DNA from: Acidobacteriaceae bacterium
GTDB taxonomy: Bacteria; Acidobacteriota; Terriglobia; Terriglobales; SbA1
Reading direction: 5' to 3'
Length of the DNA stretch: 7,065 nucleotides
Assembly (NCBI GenBank): GCA_019237515.1
Contig: JAFAGX010000538.1
Coordinates: forward strand, 1 to 7,065
Below are positions 1 through 5,758 of this stretch, piece after piece (position 1 is the stretch's first letter; every line of letters starts with the position of its first letter). The position numbers and the translations under genes were made by a program. The notes under the pieces are model-generated. The model worked only from the letters and a program-made list of their open reading frames with translations. It was not told the DNA's origin and made no database searches.

Positions 1-500
1 TGCGCGATGGGAAAATTGACGAAGCTATCAAGGTAGCAGAGCGGAACAAGAAGAGCCATCTGGCCAAGGTTGTGACCGCTGGCCTGATGGAATTCCGTGC
101 TCACCAGGAAAGCGGTGAAATCCCGGGTGAAACGATTGAAGCCTCAAAGCGCGCCCTGGAGCGCACCGAAGCAATCGTGCATGCGGAACTCAAGCGCGGC
201 CTCGGCGGTCTGGCAACGATCGGATCGACCGCACCATTCGTCGGCTTGTTCGGAACCGTGATGGGCATTTTGAACGCGTTCCGCGGCATATCCGAGCAGA
301 AGGCCACCGGTTTAGGCGCCGTGGCAGGCGGTATCGCCGAAGCACTGGTGACCACAGCTATCGGATTGTTCGTGGCCATCCCCGCCGTCATGATGTTCAA
401 CTATCTGACCGGCCGCGTGGAAGCTTTCGACGTAGAGATGGACAACTCGTCCAGCGAACTGATCGACTACTTCCTGAAGCGGCGCGGCGCGCGCCGTTAA
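1..500 (+). CDS. exbB: ExbB/TolQ/MotA-family proton channel protein, 5' end outside window
   Basis: This is the C-terminal two thirds or so of an ExbB-type inner-membrane protein. ExbB forms the pentameric channel that, with ExbD, uses the proton gradient to drive TonB (or TolA in the TolQR version). The reading frame is open from position 3 (first residues RDGKIDEAIKVAERNK) to the TAA at 498-500, so the start lies upstream of the window; the GTG at 72 is internal. The cytoplasmic segment is followed by the family hallmark LATIGSTAPFVGLFGTVMGI (roughly 217-276), which begins the second membrane helix. A third helix follows in the stretch GGIAEALVTTAIGLFVAIPA (about 328-387). The protein ends in a short basic tail, KRRGARR. 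Two exbD genes follow in the same direction, as expected of a TonB motor operon. The choice of ExbB over TolQ is inferred: no tolA, tolB or pal is visible. Confidence 0.93.
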   Translation, partial: RDGKIDEAIKVAERNKKSHLAKVVTAGLMEFRAHQESGEIPGETIEASKRALERTEAIVHAELKRGLGGLATIGSTAPFVGLFGTVMGILNAFRGISEQKATGLGAVAGGIAEALVTTAIGLFVAIPAVMMFNYLTGRVEAFDVEMDNSSSELIDYFLKRRGARR

Positions 501-520
501 CAGCCAAGCAGAATTGGCTG
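501..520 (+). other. Perfect 7-bp hairpin directly after exbB stop
   Basis: CAGCCAA (501-507) and TTGGCTG (514-520) are perfect inverted repeats around a 6-nt loop, beginning at the base after the exbB stop codon. There is no T-run after it, so it is not an intrinsic terminator. A second copy of CAGCCAA lies at 572-578 and could compete for the same TTGGCTG partner. A role in mRNA 3'-end stability or in tuning the exbB:exbD ratio is inferred only. Confidence 0.5.
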
Positions 521-538
521 CGAGCTGAGTTGCTCCGA

Positions 539-560
539 GGCGCCGGGATCCCCCGGCGCC
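539..560 (+). other. GC-rich 9-bp hairpin between exbB and exbD
   Basis: GGCGCCGGG (539-547) and CCCGGCGCC (552-560) form a perfect, entirely G:C stem with a 4-nt loop (ATCC). It sits in the 118-nt gap between exbB and the first exbD. No uridine tract follows, so classical Rho-independent termination is unlikely. It could act as an RNA-processing or decay barrier that sets unequal amounts of ExbB and ExbD; the known complex contains more ExbB than ExbD. The function is inferred. Confidence 0.55.
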
Positions 561-618
561 GCGGTTGACGACAGCCAAAGAGCAATCAGCGCTGTAAACG
601 AGGCAAGGAGAGCAGGTT

Positions 619-1083
619 ATGTCGCTTGCGAAACGAAACGAAGGAGCCAAGGTCAACTCCGACATCAACGTCACCCCGATGGTAGACGTGATGCTGGTGT
701 TGCTGATTATTTTCATGGTTATCACGCCCATGTTGCAGAAGGGTGTCAGCGTGGACTTGGCCAAGGTTAACAATCCAGAGCAGATGCCAGACGCGGACAA
801 AGAAGATGCGCTGGTGGTTGCCGTGATGCGTGACGGGAAGGTGTTTTTTGGCAATGATCGCACCGAACCCGACCAGCTCACTCAAAAAGTGAAAGACCGG
901 CTGGCGAACCGCGTCGATAAGCGGGTCTTTGTCCGTGCTGATGCGAGAGCCAAGTTTGGCTCCGTGGTGGCGGTCGTGGACAACGTTCGAGCCGCCGGCG
1001 TGGATCAGTTGGGCTTGCTGACCGATCAGAAGAAGAACACCAACGCCCCACCGGCTCCGGCCCCGGCACCCAGCGGTGAGTAA
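619..1083 (+). CDS. exbD: ExbD/TolR-family biopolymer transport protein (first copy)
   Basis: A 154-aa ExbD-type protein with one membrane helix that carries the proton-relay aspartate of the ExbB-ExbD motor. A short cytoplasmic N-terminus is followed by the signature INVTPMVDVMLVLLIIFMVI (residues 16-35). Asp23 corresponds to the essential membrane Asp (Asp25 in E. coli ExbD). The periplasmic domain covers about residues 45-138 and ends in the family-typical stretch AAGVDQLGLLTD. A short Pro/Ala-rich tail (PPAPAPAPSGE) follows. The ATG at 619 has an AAGGAG Shine-Dalgarno at 605-610. The length is normal for ExbD. The next gene is a second, distinct exbD only 11 nt downstream, so the two are almost certainly cotranscribed and may form a heterodimer in the motor. 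Confidence 0.95.
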   Translation: MSLAKRNEGAKVNSDINVTPMVDVMLVLLIIFMVITPMLQKGVSVDLAKVNNPEQMPDADKEDALVVAVMRDGKVFFGNDRTEPDQLTQKVKDRLANRVDKRVFVRADARAKFGSVVAVVDNVRAAGVDQLGLLTDQKKNTNAPPAPAPAPSGE

Positions 1084-1094
1084 AGGAGAGATTT

Positions 1095-1535
1095 ATGGGA
1101 ATGGCAGTCGGCCCTAGCGGGGGCCAAAATGCAACCATTAATGTAACGCCGCTTATCGACGTGCTTCTGGTGTTGTTGATCATTTTCATGGTCATCACGC
1201 CGTTGACTCCGAAAGGTCTTGATGCGCTTGTTCCGCAGCCTCCGCCGCCGAACCAGCCAAAGAATACGGCCCCGGATCGCACCATCGTCGTGCAGTTGAT
1301 CGACCGCGGGCCGGGCCAGGCTCCAGGCCTTAAAATCAACCAGGAAGATACGACTTGGGATGGGCTGCAAGGGCGCTTGACAGATATTTTCAAGACCCGC
1401 GCGGAAAAGGTGATGTTTGTTAAAGGTGATGACAACGTACCTTTCGCCGATGTCGCCAATGTGATCGATATTGCCCATGCGTCCGGCGTCGACAAAGTGG
1501 GCTTGATCACGGCCAAGATCGAAGCTGGCGCTTAA
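1095..1535 (+). CDS. exbD: ExbD/TolR-family biopolymer transport protein (second copy)
   Basis: A 146-aa ExbD paralogue. The membrane signature INVTPLIDVLLVLLIIFMVI spans residues 15-34, with the proton-relay aspartate at Asp22. After the helix there is a proline-rich linker (PQPPPPNQPKN, about residues 48-58). A periplasmic domain follows that ends in SGVDKVGLIT, the usual ExbD C-terminal strand. GGAG at 1085-1088 lies 6 nt before the ATG at 1095, and the gene begins 11 nt after the first exbD stop. An ATG two codons later is possible but less well spaced. The two ExbDs keep the membrane segment nearly identical but differ strongly in the periplasmic part, which suggests separate roles in the complex rather than a recent duplication. 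Paired exbD genes after exbB are a familiar arrangement in Acidobacteriota and other diderms. Confidence 0.95.
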   Translation: MGMAVGPSGGQNATINVTPLIDVLLVLLIIFMVITPLTPKGLDALVPQPPPPNQPKNTAPDRTIVVQLIDRGPGQAPGLKINQEDTTWDGLQGRLTDIFKTRAEKVMFVKGDDNVPFADVANVIDIAHASGVDKVGLITAKIEAGA

Positions 1536-1560
1536 AATTTCATAGTCTCAGAGCTTTTGT

Positions 1561-1575
1561 CGGCGCTCGGCGCCG
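1561..1575 (+). other. Short GC hairpin downstream of second exbD
   Basis: CGGCGC (1561-1566) and GCGCCG (1570-1575) pair around a TCG loop in the 116-nt gap between the second exbD and the TPR lipoprotein gene. No T-run follows, so termination is doubtful; transcription into the lipoprotein gene seems likely. The element shares the GGCGCCGG core with the 539-560 hairpin. No convincing promoter was found in the rest of this gap. Confidence 0.35.
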
Positions 1576-1651
1576 GATCTGCGACCCGAGTTCGTAATCA
1601 TAAGTACGAGTCAGGTCTCACTATTTCTTCGCGAGGGAGACTTATAACGCA

Positions 1652-2479
1652 ATGAAAAAGAGCATACGTGTGCTGACGCTGATCGCGCTCGGCATGTTAT
1701 TGGTTTCGACCAGTGCATGCAACAAGTTGAGAGCGCGCGATCAGCTGAATAAAGGTGTCTCATCCTACAAGAACGCGCGCTACGAACAGGCGATCGATCA
1801 CTTTCAGCAAGCTGTTTCACTAGACCCCAGTCTGATCAACGCTCGTCTGTATCTGGCAACCGCTTACGCCCAGCAATACATTCCCGGCGTGGATGCGGAA
1901 GACAATGTCCGGATGGCGACTCAGGCAATTGATCAGTACAAAGCTGTCCTGGACCGCGATTCGAAAAACATCAATAGCGTTAAAGGTATCGCCTATCTTT
2001 ATCTTCAGATGAAGAAGTTCGAGGACGCCAAGACCTACTACCGCAAAGCGCTCGAGATGGATCCCAACGATCCCGAGCCCTACTATTCGATTGGTGTGAT
2101 TGACTGGACGCAGTGCTACCAGCCACGAATGGAAGAGCGGGCGAAGCTGGGTCTGAAACCCGAAGAAATGCTGAACGCCAAAAACAAGGACCAGAAGAAC
2201 CTTTGCGAACAGCTGAAGCAGAAGAATGGTCCGTTGATTCAGGACGGAATTGACGCCTTGAATAAGGCGCTCCAGTTGCGTCCGGACTACGACGATGCCA
2301 TGGCTTACATGAATCTTATGTACCGTGAGAAGGGAGATACGGACTGTGACGACCCGGCGGCTCGTGCGGCAGACCTGAAAACCGCCGACGAGTGGGTCGA
2401 CAAGACCATGGCAACGAAGAAGGCCAAGGCCGAAAAGCAGCCTGGGGCTCAGGGCATCACCATGGATCAGCCCAAATAG
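1652..2479 (+). CDS. TPR-repeat lipoprotein
   Basis: A 275-aa exported protein built mainly of tetratricopeptide repeats, which act as protein-protein docking scaffolds. The N-terminus has a lysine pair, a hydrophobic stretch (residues 6-19) and a lipobox-like STSAC with Cys23 as the likely lipidated residue. Clear TPR units lie at about 31-64 (GVSSYKNARYEQAIDHFQQA), 109-142 (YLYLQMKKFEDAKTYYRKAL followed by DPND) and 198-229 (GIDALNKALQLRPDYDDA). A further unit at 65-108 is stretched by an insert. A charged, Lys/Glu-rich insert (about 158-197) separates the third and last clear repeats. The tail is lysine-rich and ends MDQPK. The start is supported by GAGGGAGA at 1633-1640. It follows the ExbB-ExbD genes in the same direction and is closed by a strong terminator, so it probably belongs to that operon. 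An accessory role in the energised envelope complex is inferred from position only. The exact partner is unknown. Confidence 0.85.
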   Translation: MKKSIRVLTLIALGMLLVSTSACNKLRARDQLNKGVSSYKNARYEQAIDHFQQAVSLDPSLINARLYLATAYAQQYIPGVDAEDNVRMATQAIDQYKAVLDRDSKNINSVKGIAYLYLQMKKFEDAKTYYRKALEMDPNDPEPYYSIGVIDWTQCYQPRMEERAKLGLKPEEMLNAKNKDQKNLCEQLKQKNGPLIQDGIDALNKALQLRPDYDDAMAYMNLMYREKGDTDCDDPAARAADLKTADEWVDKTMATKKAKAEKQPGAQGITMDQPK

Positions 2480-2522
2480 CTGGGCCAGTCTAATCGGAAG
2501 CCTAGTTCGAGGTATACAACCC

Positions 2523-2549
2523 AAAGCCCCTTCCCGGTGAAGGGGCTTT
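2523..2549 (+). terminator. Intrinsic terminator after TPR lipoprotein gene
   Basis: AAAGCCCCTTC (2523-2533) and GAAGGGGCTTT (2539-2549) form a perfect 11-bp stem with a 5-nt loop (CCGGT), 43 nt after the lipoprotein stop codon. The right arm ends in TTT and is followed by AATGTTTCTT, while the left arm begins with AAA, giving the usual A-stem-T layout. It marks the end of the exb/TPR transcription unit and implies a separate promoter for accC in the short stretch 2550-2615, although no clear -35/-10 pair could be picked out there. Confidence 0.85.
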
Positions 2550-2615
2550 AATGTTTCTTGGAGGATGTCTTCAGCCGTCCGGCACAACAAGTTGCGATGC
2601 TCAGGGATGATCTCC

Positions 2616-4136
2616 ATGTTTAAAAAGATCCTCATCGCCAATCGCGGAGAAATCGCGGTACGCGTTATTCGTGCCTGTCGTGAGCTGGGCGTCCCGTCGG
2701 TTGCCGTGTACTCCGATCCCGATCGAGCATCGCTGCACGTTCGCAAAGCTGACGAGGCTTATCATCTCGGCCCGGCAGCAGCGGCTGAGTCTTATCTGAA
2801 TATCGGAAAGATTGTGGATGCAGCGAAAGCAAGTGGCGCCGACGCGATCCATCCCGGTTATGGCTTTCTTTCGGAGAATCCGGCATTTTCCCAGGCATGC
2901 GCGGATGCCGGAATAAAGTTCATTGGGCCGACATCGCCGGCGATGCAAATGATGGGTTCCAAGACCCACGCCCGCGAACAGATGGCCAAAGCAGGCTTGC
3001 CCATCGTTCCGGGAACGTCACGGCCGCTGCAATCGTCAGAAGAGGCGCATGAAGTTGCGGGGCGCATCGGTTATCCCGTCATGCTCAAAGCAGCCGCCGG
3101 GGGCGGCGGCAAAGGCATGCGTCTTGTGCAAGAGCCGGCAGAACTGAATTCAGCTCTGCAAGCCGCCACAAGCGAAGCCCAACGAGCTTTTGGCGACGGA
3201 TCCGTTTATGTCGAGAAGGCGATCTTAAACCCTCGCCATATCGAAATGCAGGTGCTCGCCGACGAGCATGGGAGTACGCTTTACCTTGGTGAGCGCGAAT
3301 GCTCCATTCAAAGACGGCATCAGAAAGTGCTCGAGGAAGCTCCCTCGCCTTTCGTTGATTCCGAAATGCGACGCCGCATGGGCGAGGTGGCGGTACGTGT
3401 TGCACAGGCTGCACGCTATACCAACGCGGGTACCGTCGAGTTTCTCGTTGACCAGGACAAGAATTTCTACTTCCTCGAAATGAATACTCGTCTTCAGGTG
3501 GAGCACCCGGTAACCGAACTCGTCACGGGACTGGATCTGGTTCATTTGCAGATTCGCATCGCCGCCGGAGAAAAATTGCCTTTCACCCAGGATGAGGTTT
3601 GTATCCGAGGGCATGCCATCGAATGTCGCATCTATGCTGAGGATCCGGACAACAATTATCTTCCGAGCCCCGGGAAGATTACCCTGCTCCTGGCGCCATC
3701 CGGCCCTGGCATCCGCCGCGACAGCGGCATGTATGAAGGATGGACGGTACCCATTGACTACGACCCGCTCTTGGCGAAACTGATCGGCTACGGAACCGAC
3801 CGCCGGCAGGCGATTTCACGGTTAATTCGCGCCTTGAACGAGTATTTCGTGGGAGGAATAAAGACCAACATCTCGCTGTTTCGCAGAATTCTGCAGGATG
3901 GAGATTTTCAGCGAGGGCGTGTGGACACAGGATTCCTTGATCGCCTCTTGGGTTCTACAGTCTCGGAACGCCAGGACAATGACGCCGAAATCGCCGCCAT
4001 CGCGGCAGGGGTGTTTGCCCATCTGGACGCCGCAACAGCTTCGACAAATGGAAAGGGGAATACCGCCGCAAAGGACGTATTCTCAAGCTGGAAAAGGTCG
4101 GCGCGGATCGAGGCTCTGAGAGAAAGTGGTCAGTAG
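2616..4136 (+). CDS. accC: Biotin carboxylase (acyl-/acetyl-CoA carboxylase biotin carboxylase subunit)
   Basis: An ATP-grasp biotin carboxylase, which carboxylates the biotin of a carrier protein using ATP and bicarbonate. From the ATG at 2616 the protein is 506 aa and begins MFKKILIANRGEIAVRVIRA, the classical family start. The in-frame ATG at 2565 would add 17 atypical residues, and its GGAGG touches the start codon, so 2616 (AGGGA at 2603-2607) is preferred. Visible landmarks are Lys116 (MGSKTHAR), Lys158 with the glycine loop AGGGGKGMR, HIEMQ (208-212), ERECSIQRRHQK (227-237), and FLEMNTRLQVEHPVTE (286-301) with Glu288, Asn290, Arg292 and Glu296. The catalytic Arg338 is in ECRIYAEDP. These match E. 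coli AccC positions within one residue. The protein is about 55 residues longer than E. coli AccC; the poorly conserved tail (450-506) ends SSWKRSARIEAL, reminiscent of acyl-CoA carboxylase alpha chains. The partner carrier gene follows 35 nt downstream. Confidence 0.95.
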   Translation: MFKKILIANRGEIAVRVIRACRELGVPSVAVYSDPDRASLHVRKADEAYHLGPAAAAESYLNIGKIVDAAKASGADAIHPGYGFLSENPAFSQACADAGIKFIGPTSPAMQMMGSKTHAREQMAKAGLPIVPGTSRPLQSSEEAHEVAGRIGYPVMLKAAAGGGGKGMRLVQEPAELNSALQAATSEAQRAFGDGSVYVEKAILNPRHIEMQVLADEHGSTLYLGERECSIQRRHQKVLEEAPSPFVDSEMRRRMGEVAVRVAQAARYTNAGTVEFLVDQDKNFYFLEMNTRLQVEHPVTELVTGLDLVHLQIRIAAGEKLPFTQDEVCIRGHAIECRIYAEDPDNNYLPSPGKITLLLAPSGPGIRRDSGMYEGWTVPIDYDPLLAKLIGYGTDRRQAISRLIRALNEYFVGGIKTNISLFRRILQDGDFQRGRVDTGFLDRLLGSTVSERQDNDAEIAAIAAGVFAHLDAATASTNGKGNTAAKDVFSSWKRSARIEALRESGQ

Positions 4137-4168
4137 TTAGCAAAACCACTGACTACTGACTACTGATT
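4126..4168 (+). repeat. ACTGACT heptamer tandem repeat and hairpin over accC stop
   Basis: Three consecutive heptamers ACTGACT, ACTGACT, ACTGATT occupy 4148-4168. The reverse complement of part of this array, GTGGTCAGTAGT (4126-4137), overlaps the accC stop codon (4134-4136) and can pair with 4152-4163 in a 12-bp stem containing one G:U pair and a 14-nt loop. The array ends 3 nt before the ATG of the carrier-protein gene and takes the place of a Shine-Dalgarno sequence, since none is visible. Similar short CTGACTA-type arrays are, to my recollection, scattered in acidobacterial intergenic DNA. A regulatory effect is inferred. Confidence 0.65.
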
Positions 4169-4171
4169 CTT

Positions 4172-4669
4172 ATGCTTTACGACGTCACCATCGACGGTAA
4201 GAGTTATCGCCTTGAGTTGGATCGCATCGACGGTCGCTGGCGCTGTTGTGTGCACGGCTCTGAAGTTCAGATCGATGCCGTGCTCGCCCGCCCAGACGTT
4301 CTCTCGATTCTGATTGGCGGCAAAGCTTACGAAATCAAACGAGAGAGAGTTGCGAATGACACCCATCTTTGGGTAGGTAGCTCCCGTTACGCGGTGGAGG
4401 TACGCGATCCTCGTTCGTTGCGCAGCCGCCGCGCCGGCGCTTCCACTGATCAAGGTCCAAGGCGCTTGCTTGCTTCTATGCCCGGCAAAGTGGTTCGCGT
4501 GCTGCAACGCGAAAATGCCTCCGTAGAAGCCGGACAAGGCGTCTTGGTCGTGGAGGCCATGAAGATGCAAAACGAGATTAAGTCGCCTAAGAAAGGAGTT
4601 GTCCAGAAGATCGTCGCCGACGAGGGCGCCGCGGTTAACGCCGGCGATTTGCTCGCCATTATCGAGTAG
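4172..4669 (+). CDS. Biotin carboxyl carrier protein (BT/BCCP-like) of an acyl-CoA carboxylase
   Basis: A 165-aa carrier protein whose biotin is carboxylated by the upstream enzyme and then handed to a carboxyltransferase. The C-terminal biotinyl domain (about 97-165) starts at LLASMPGKVVRVL and contains the biotinylation motif EAMKM, with Lys131 as the acceptor. It closes with NAGDLLAIIE, as normal for the family. The N-terminal 80 residues (YDVTIDGKSYRLELDRIDGR onward) are rich in beta strands and resemble the domain joining carboxylase and carrier in propionyl-CoA carboxylase alpha chains. They are unlike the Ala/Pro-rich N-terminus of E. coli AccB, so the symbol accB is not assigned. A basic linker (RSLRSRRAGAS, 81-91) separates the two parts. 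The ATG at 4172 lies 35 nt after the accC stop and lacks a recognisable ribosome-binding site, so translation may be coupled or use a leader-independent mode. The stop codon lies 13 nt from the stop of the converging parvulin gene. Confidence 0.9.
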   Translation: MLYDVTIDGKSYRLELDRIDGRWRCCVHGSEVQIDAVLARPDVLSILIGGKAYEIKRERVANDTHLWVGSSRYAVEVRDPRSLRSRRAGASTDQGPRRLLASMPGKVVRVLQRENASVEAGQGVLVVEAMKMQNEIKSPKKGVVQKIVADEGAAVNAGDLLAIIE

Positions 4670-4682
4670 TCATTCGCAAGGA

Positions 4683-5738
4683 TTACGGCGCGGCACCATT
4701 CGCCCCCAGCACCTTTTCCGCGTAATAATTTTCAACCTTCGCCTGATCCCGCAGAACTTCATAGTAAGCCGATTTCAAAAGCTGTTCGCGGCGGTCCCGA
4801 AGTTGCGACCGAATAGCTTCCTGCACCCGTGGGTCCGAAAGTTCCCGCTGCCCTGCCGGTTCTTTGGAGATCAGCTTCACGACTCGGAAGCCGACCAACT
4901 GTTTGGTCATGGGGTTGATCACGGTAATGATGGGGCTGTATTGGCCCGGCTTAAGTCTCATCACCAGATCACGTGTACTCGCGTCGGTGCTCTTCAACGA
5001 TGATTCCGGAGCAAACCCCAGGTCCCCTCCGTTGCCCGAGGTCTCGCTGTCCTCCGAATAGTCCATAGCCAACCTGGCGAAATCGTCACCGCTGTCCAGC
5101 CGGTTCAGCAGCATCTGGATTTTTTTGCGGGCCTCGGCCTCGTTTTGCGCCTTGTCATTCTTCAAATTGTGAACTTGGGGGTTCGGAGTTGTCGTCACAA
5201 AGATTTGAGCCAAATGATATCGGGGCTCGACCAGATTGAACTCCGCTTTGTGATCGTTGTAATAACTGGATATGTCTTTGTCAGTAATGTTGATTTTGGA
5301 CGTGACTTCCTTATTCAGAACCTTGTCTACCGTCAGGGACTCGCGCAAATCATGCTTGAAGTCGTCAAGCGTAAGTTGTTTTTCTTTCAGGCGCGCATCG
5401 AATTCTTCCTTGGTGAATGGGGACTTGATCTCGTTGAGCTTCCGGTCTACCTCATCATCGGTCGCCAACAAACCAAGCTTCTCAGCCCGGCGCATGAGAA
5501 TTTCGTTGTCGATCAATTTGCTGAGGATGCTGAGCCGCAGACTGGTGGCTTGCTCTCCGGCGGGTTTCTGATCTGACCCGGCAGTCTGATTCTGGTAGTA
5601 CTTCTCGACATCGGCATTGTAGATCTTGCGGCCGTCGACCGAAGCCGCAACATCATTGCCCATGGGCTTAACGCTGCATCCGATCCCAGCTGCCAAAAGC
5701 AACGCCAGCGCCGGTGCAAGGCGAAGTGAGACTTTCAA
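4683..5738 (-). CDS. SurA/PrsA-like parvulin peptidyl-prolyl isomerase lipoprotein
   Basis: A 351-aa envelope foldase. The signal peptide has basic residues, a hydrophobic core (LAPALALLLAAG) and Cys21 in a lipobox-like GIGC; the -3 position is Gly, which is atypical. Residues 28-165 form the helical SurA_N-like chaperone region (VDGRKIYNADVEKYYQN, LIDNEILMRRAEKLGLLATDDEVDRKL). The parvulin domain spans about 172-292. Its landmarks are YHLAQIFV with His175, FARLAMDYSED (220-230), GNGGDLGF (235-242), LKPGQYSPII and VGFRVVKL. The second conserved parvulin His, usually in a G-[YFW]-H-I motif, is Arg285 here, so isomerase activity may be weak and chaperone function dominant (inferred). A charged C-terminal helix (296-345) completes the SurA-like architecture. 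The start is TTG, backed by a very strong Shine-Dalgarno; no ATG lies between it and the upstream gene. It follows the DsbA-like gene by 20 nt, consistent with an operon. Confidence 0.88.
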   Translation of the reverse strand: MKVSLRLAPALALLLAAGIGCSVKPMGNDVAASVDGRKIYNADVEKYYQNQTAGSDQKPAGEQATSLRLSILSKLIDNEILMRRAEKLGLLATDDEVDRKLNEIKSPFTKEEFDARLKEKQLTLDDFKHDLRESLTVDKVLNKEVTSKINITDKDISSYYNDHKAEFNLVEPRYHLAQIFVTTTPNPQVHNLKNDKAQNEAEARKKIQMLLNRLDSGDDFARLAMDYSEDSETSGNGGDLGFAPESSLKSTDASTRDLVMRLKPGQYSPIITVINPMTKQLVGFRVVKLISKEPAGQRELSDPRVQEAIRSQLRDRREQLLKSAYYEVLRDQAKVENYYAEKVLGANGAAP

Positions 5739-5743
5739 ACTAT

Positions 5744-5750
5744 CCTCCCC
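5744..5750 (-). promoter_or_regulatory. Strong Shine-Dalgarno that fixes the TTG start of the parvulin gene
   Basis: On the minus strand GGGGAGG lies 5 nt before the TTG at 5738-5736. It is nearly a full anti-SD complement at ideal spacing. It sits within the 20-nt gap after the stop of the DsbA-like gene (TAA at 5761-5759). This decides the otherwise unusual TTG as the start, and the resulting N-terminus is a proper lipoprotein signal peptide. Confidence 0.8.
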
Positions 5751-5758
5751 GTTTCTGC

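Noticed and set aside
539..560. GC hairpin after exbB as an intrinsic terminator
   Set aside because: No T-run follows the stem, and the downstream exbD is an obligate partner likely to be cotranscribed.
555..569. Near-identical 15-mers GGCGCCGCGGTT(G/A)AC at 555-569 and 4625-4639
   Set aside because: The second copy is within the coding sequence of the carrier protein and the match is GC-rich, so chance similarity is the simplest explanation.
565..598. Possible promoter (TTGACG with TGTAAA) before the first exbD
   Set aside because: The spacing between the boxes is 22 nt, too long for a normal sigma-70-type promoter, and no other -10 box is present at 16-18 nt.
312..1516. Several minus-strand open frames opposite exbB and both exbD genes
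   Set aside because: They mirror the codon structure of the ExbB/ExbD genes, whose conserved motifs are unmistakable on the plus strand. The antisense products are low-complexity and lack ribosome-binding sites.
2565..2615. Upstream in-frame ATG start for accC adding 17 residues
   Set aside because: GGAGG abuts this ATG with no spacing, and the added residues (SSAVRHNKLRCSG) do not belong to the biotin carboxylase N-terminus, which begins MFKKILIANRG.
1820..2746. Long open frame of about 308 codons on the minus strand, covering the TPR gene and the start of accC
   Set aside because: It is antisense to two well-supported genes, crosses the intrinsic terminator, and its translation has no recognisable domain or plausible composition.
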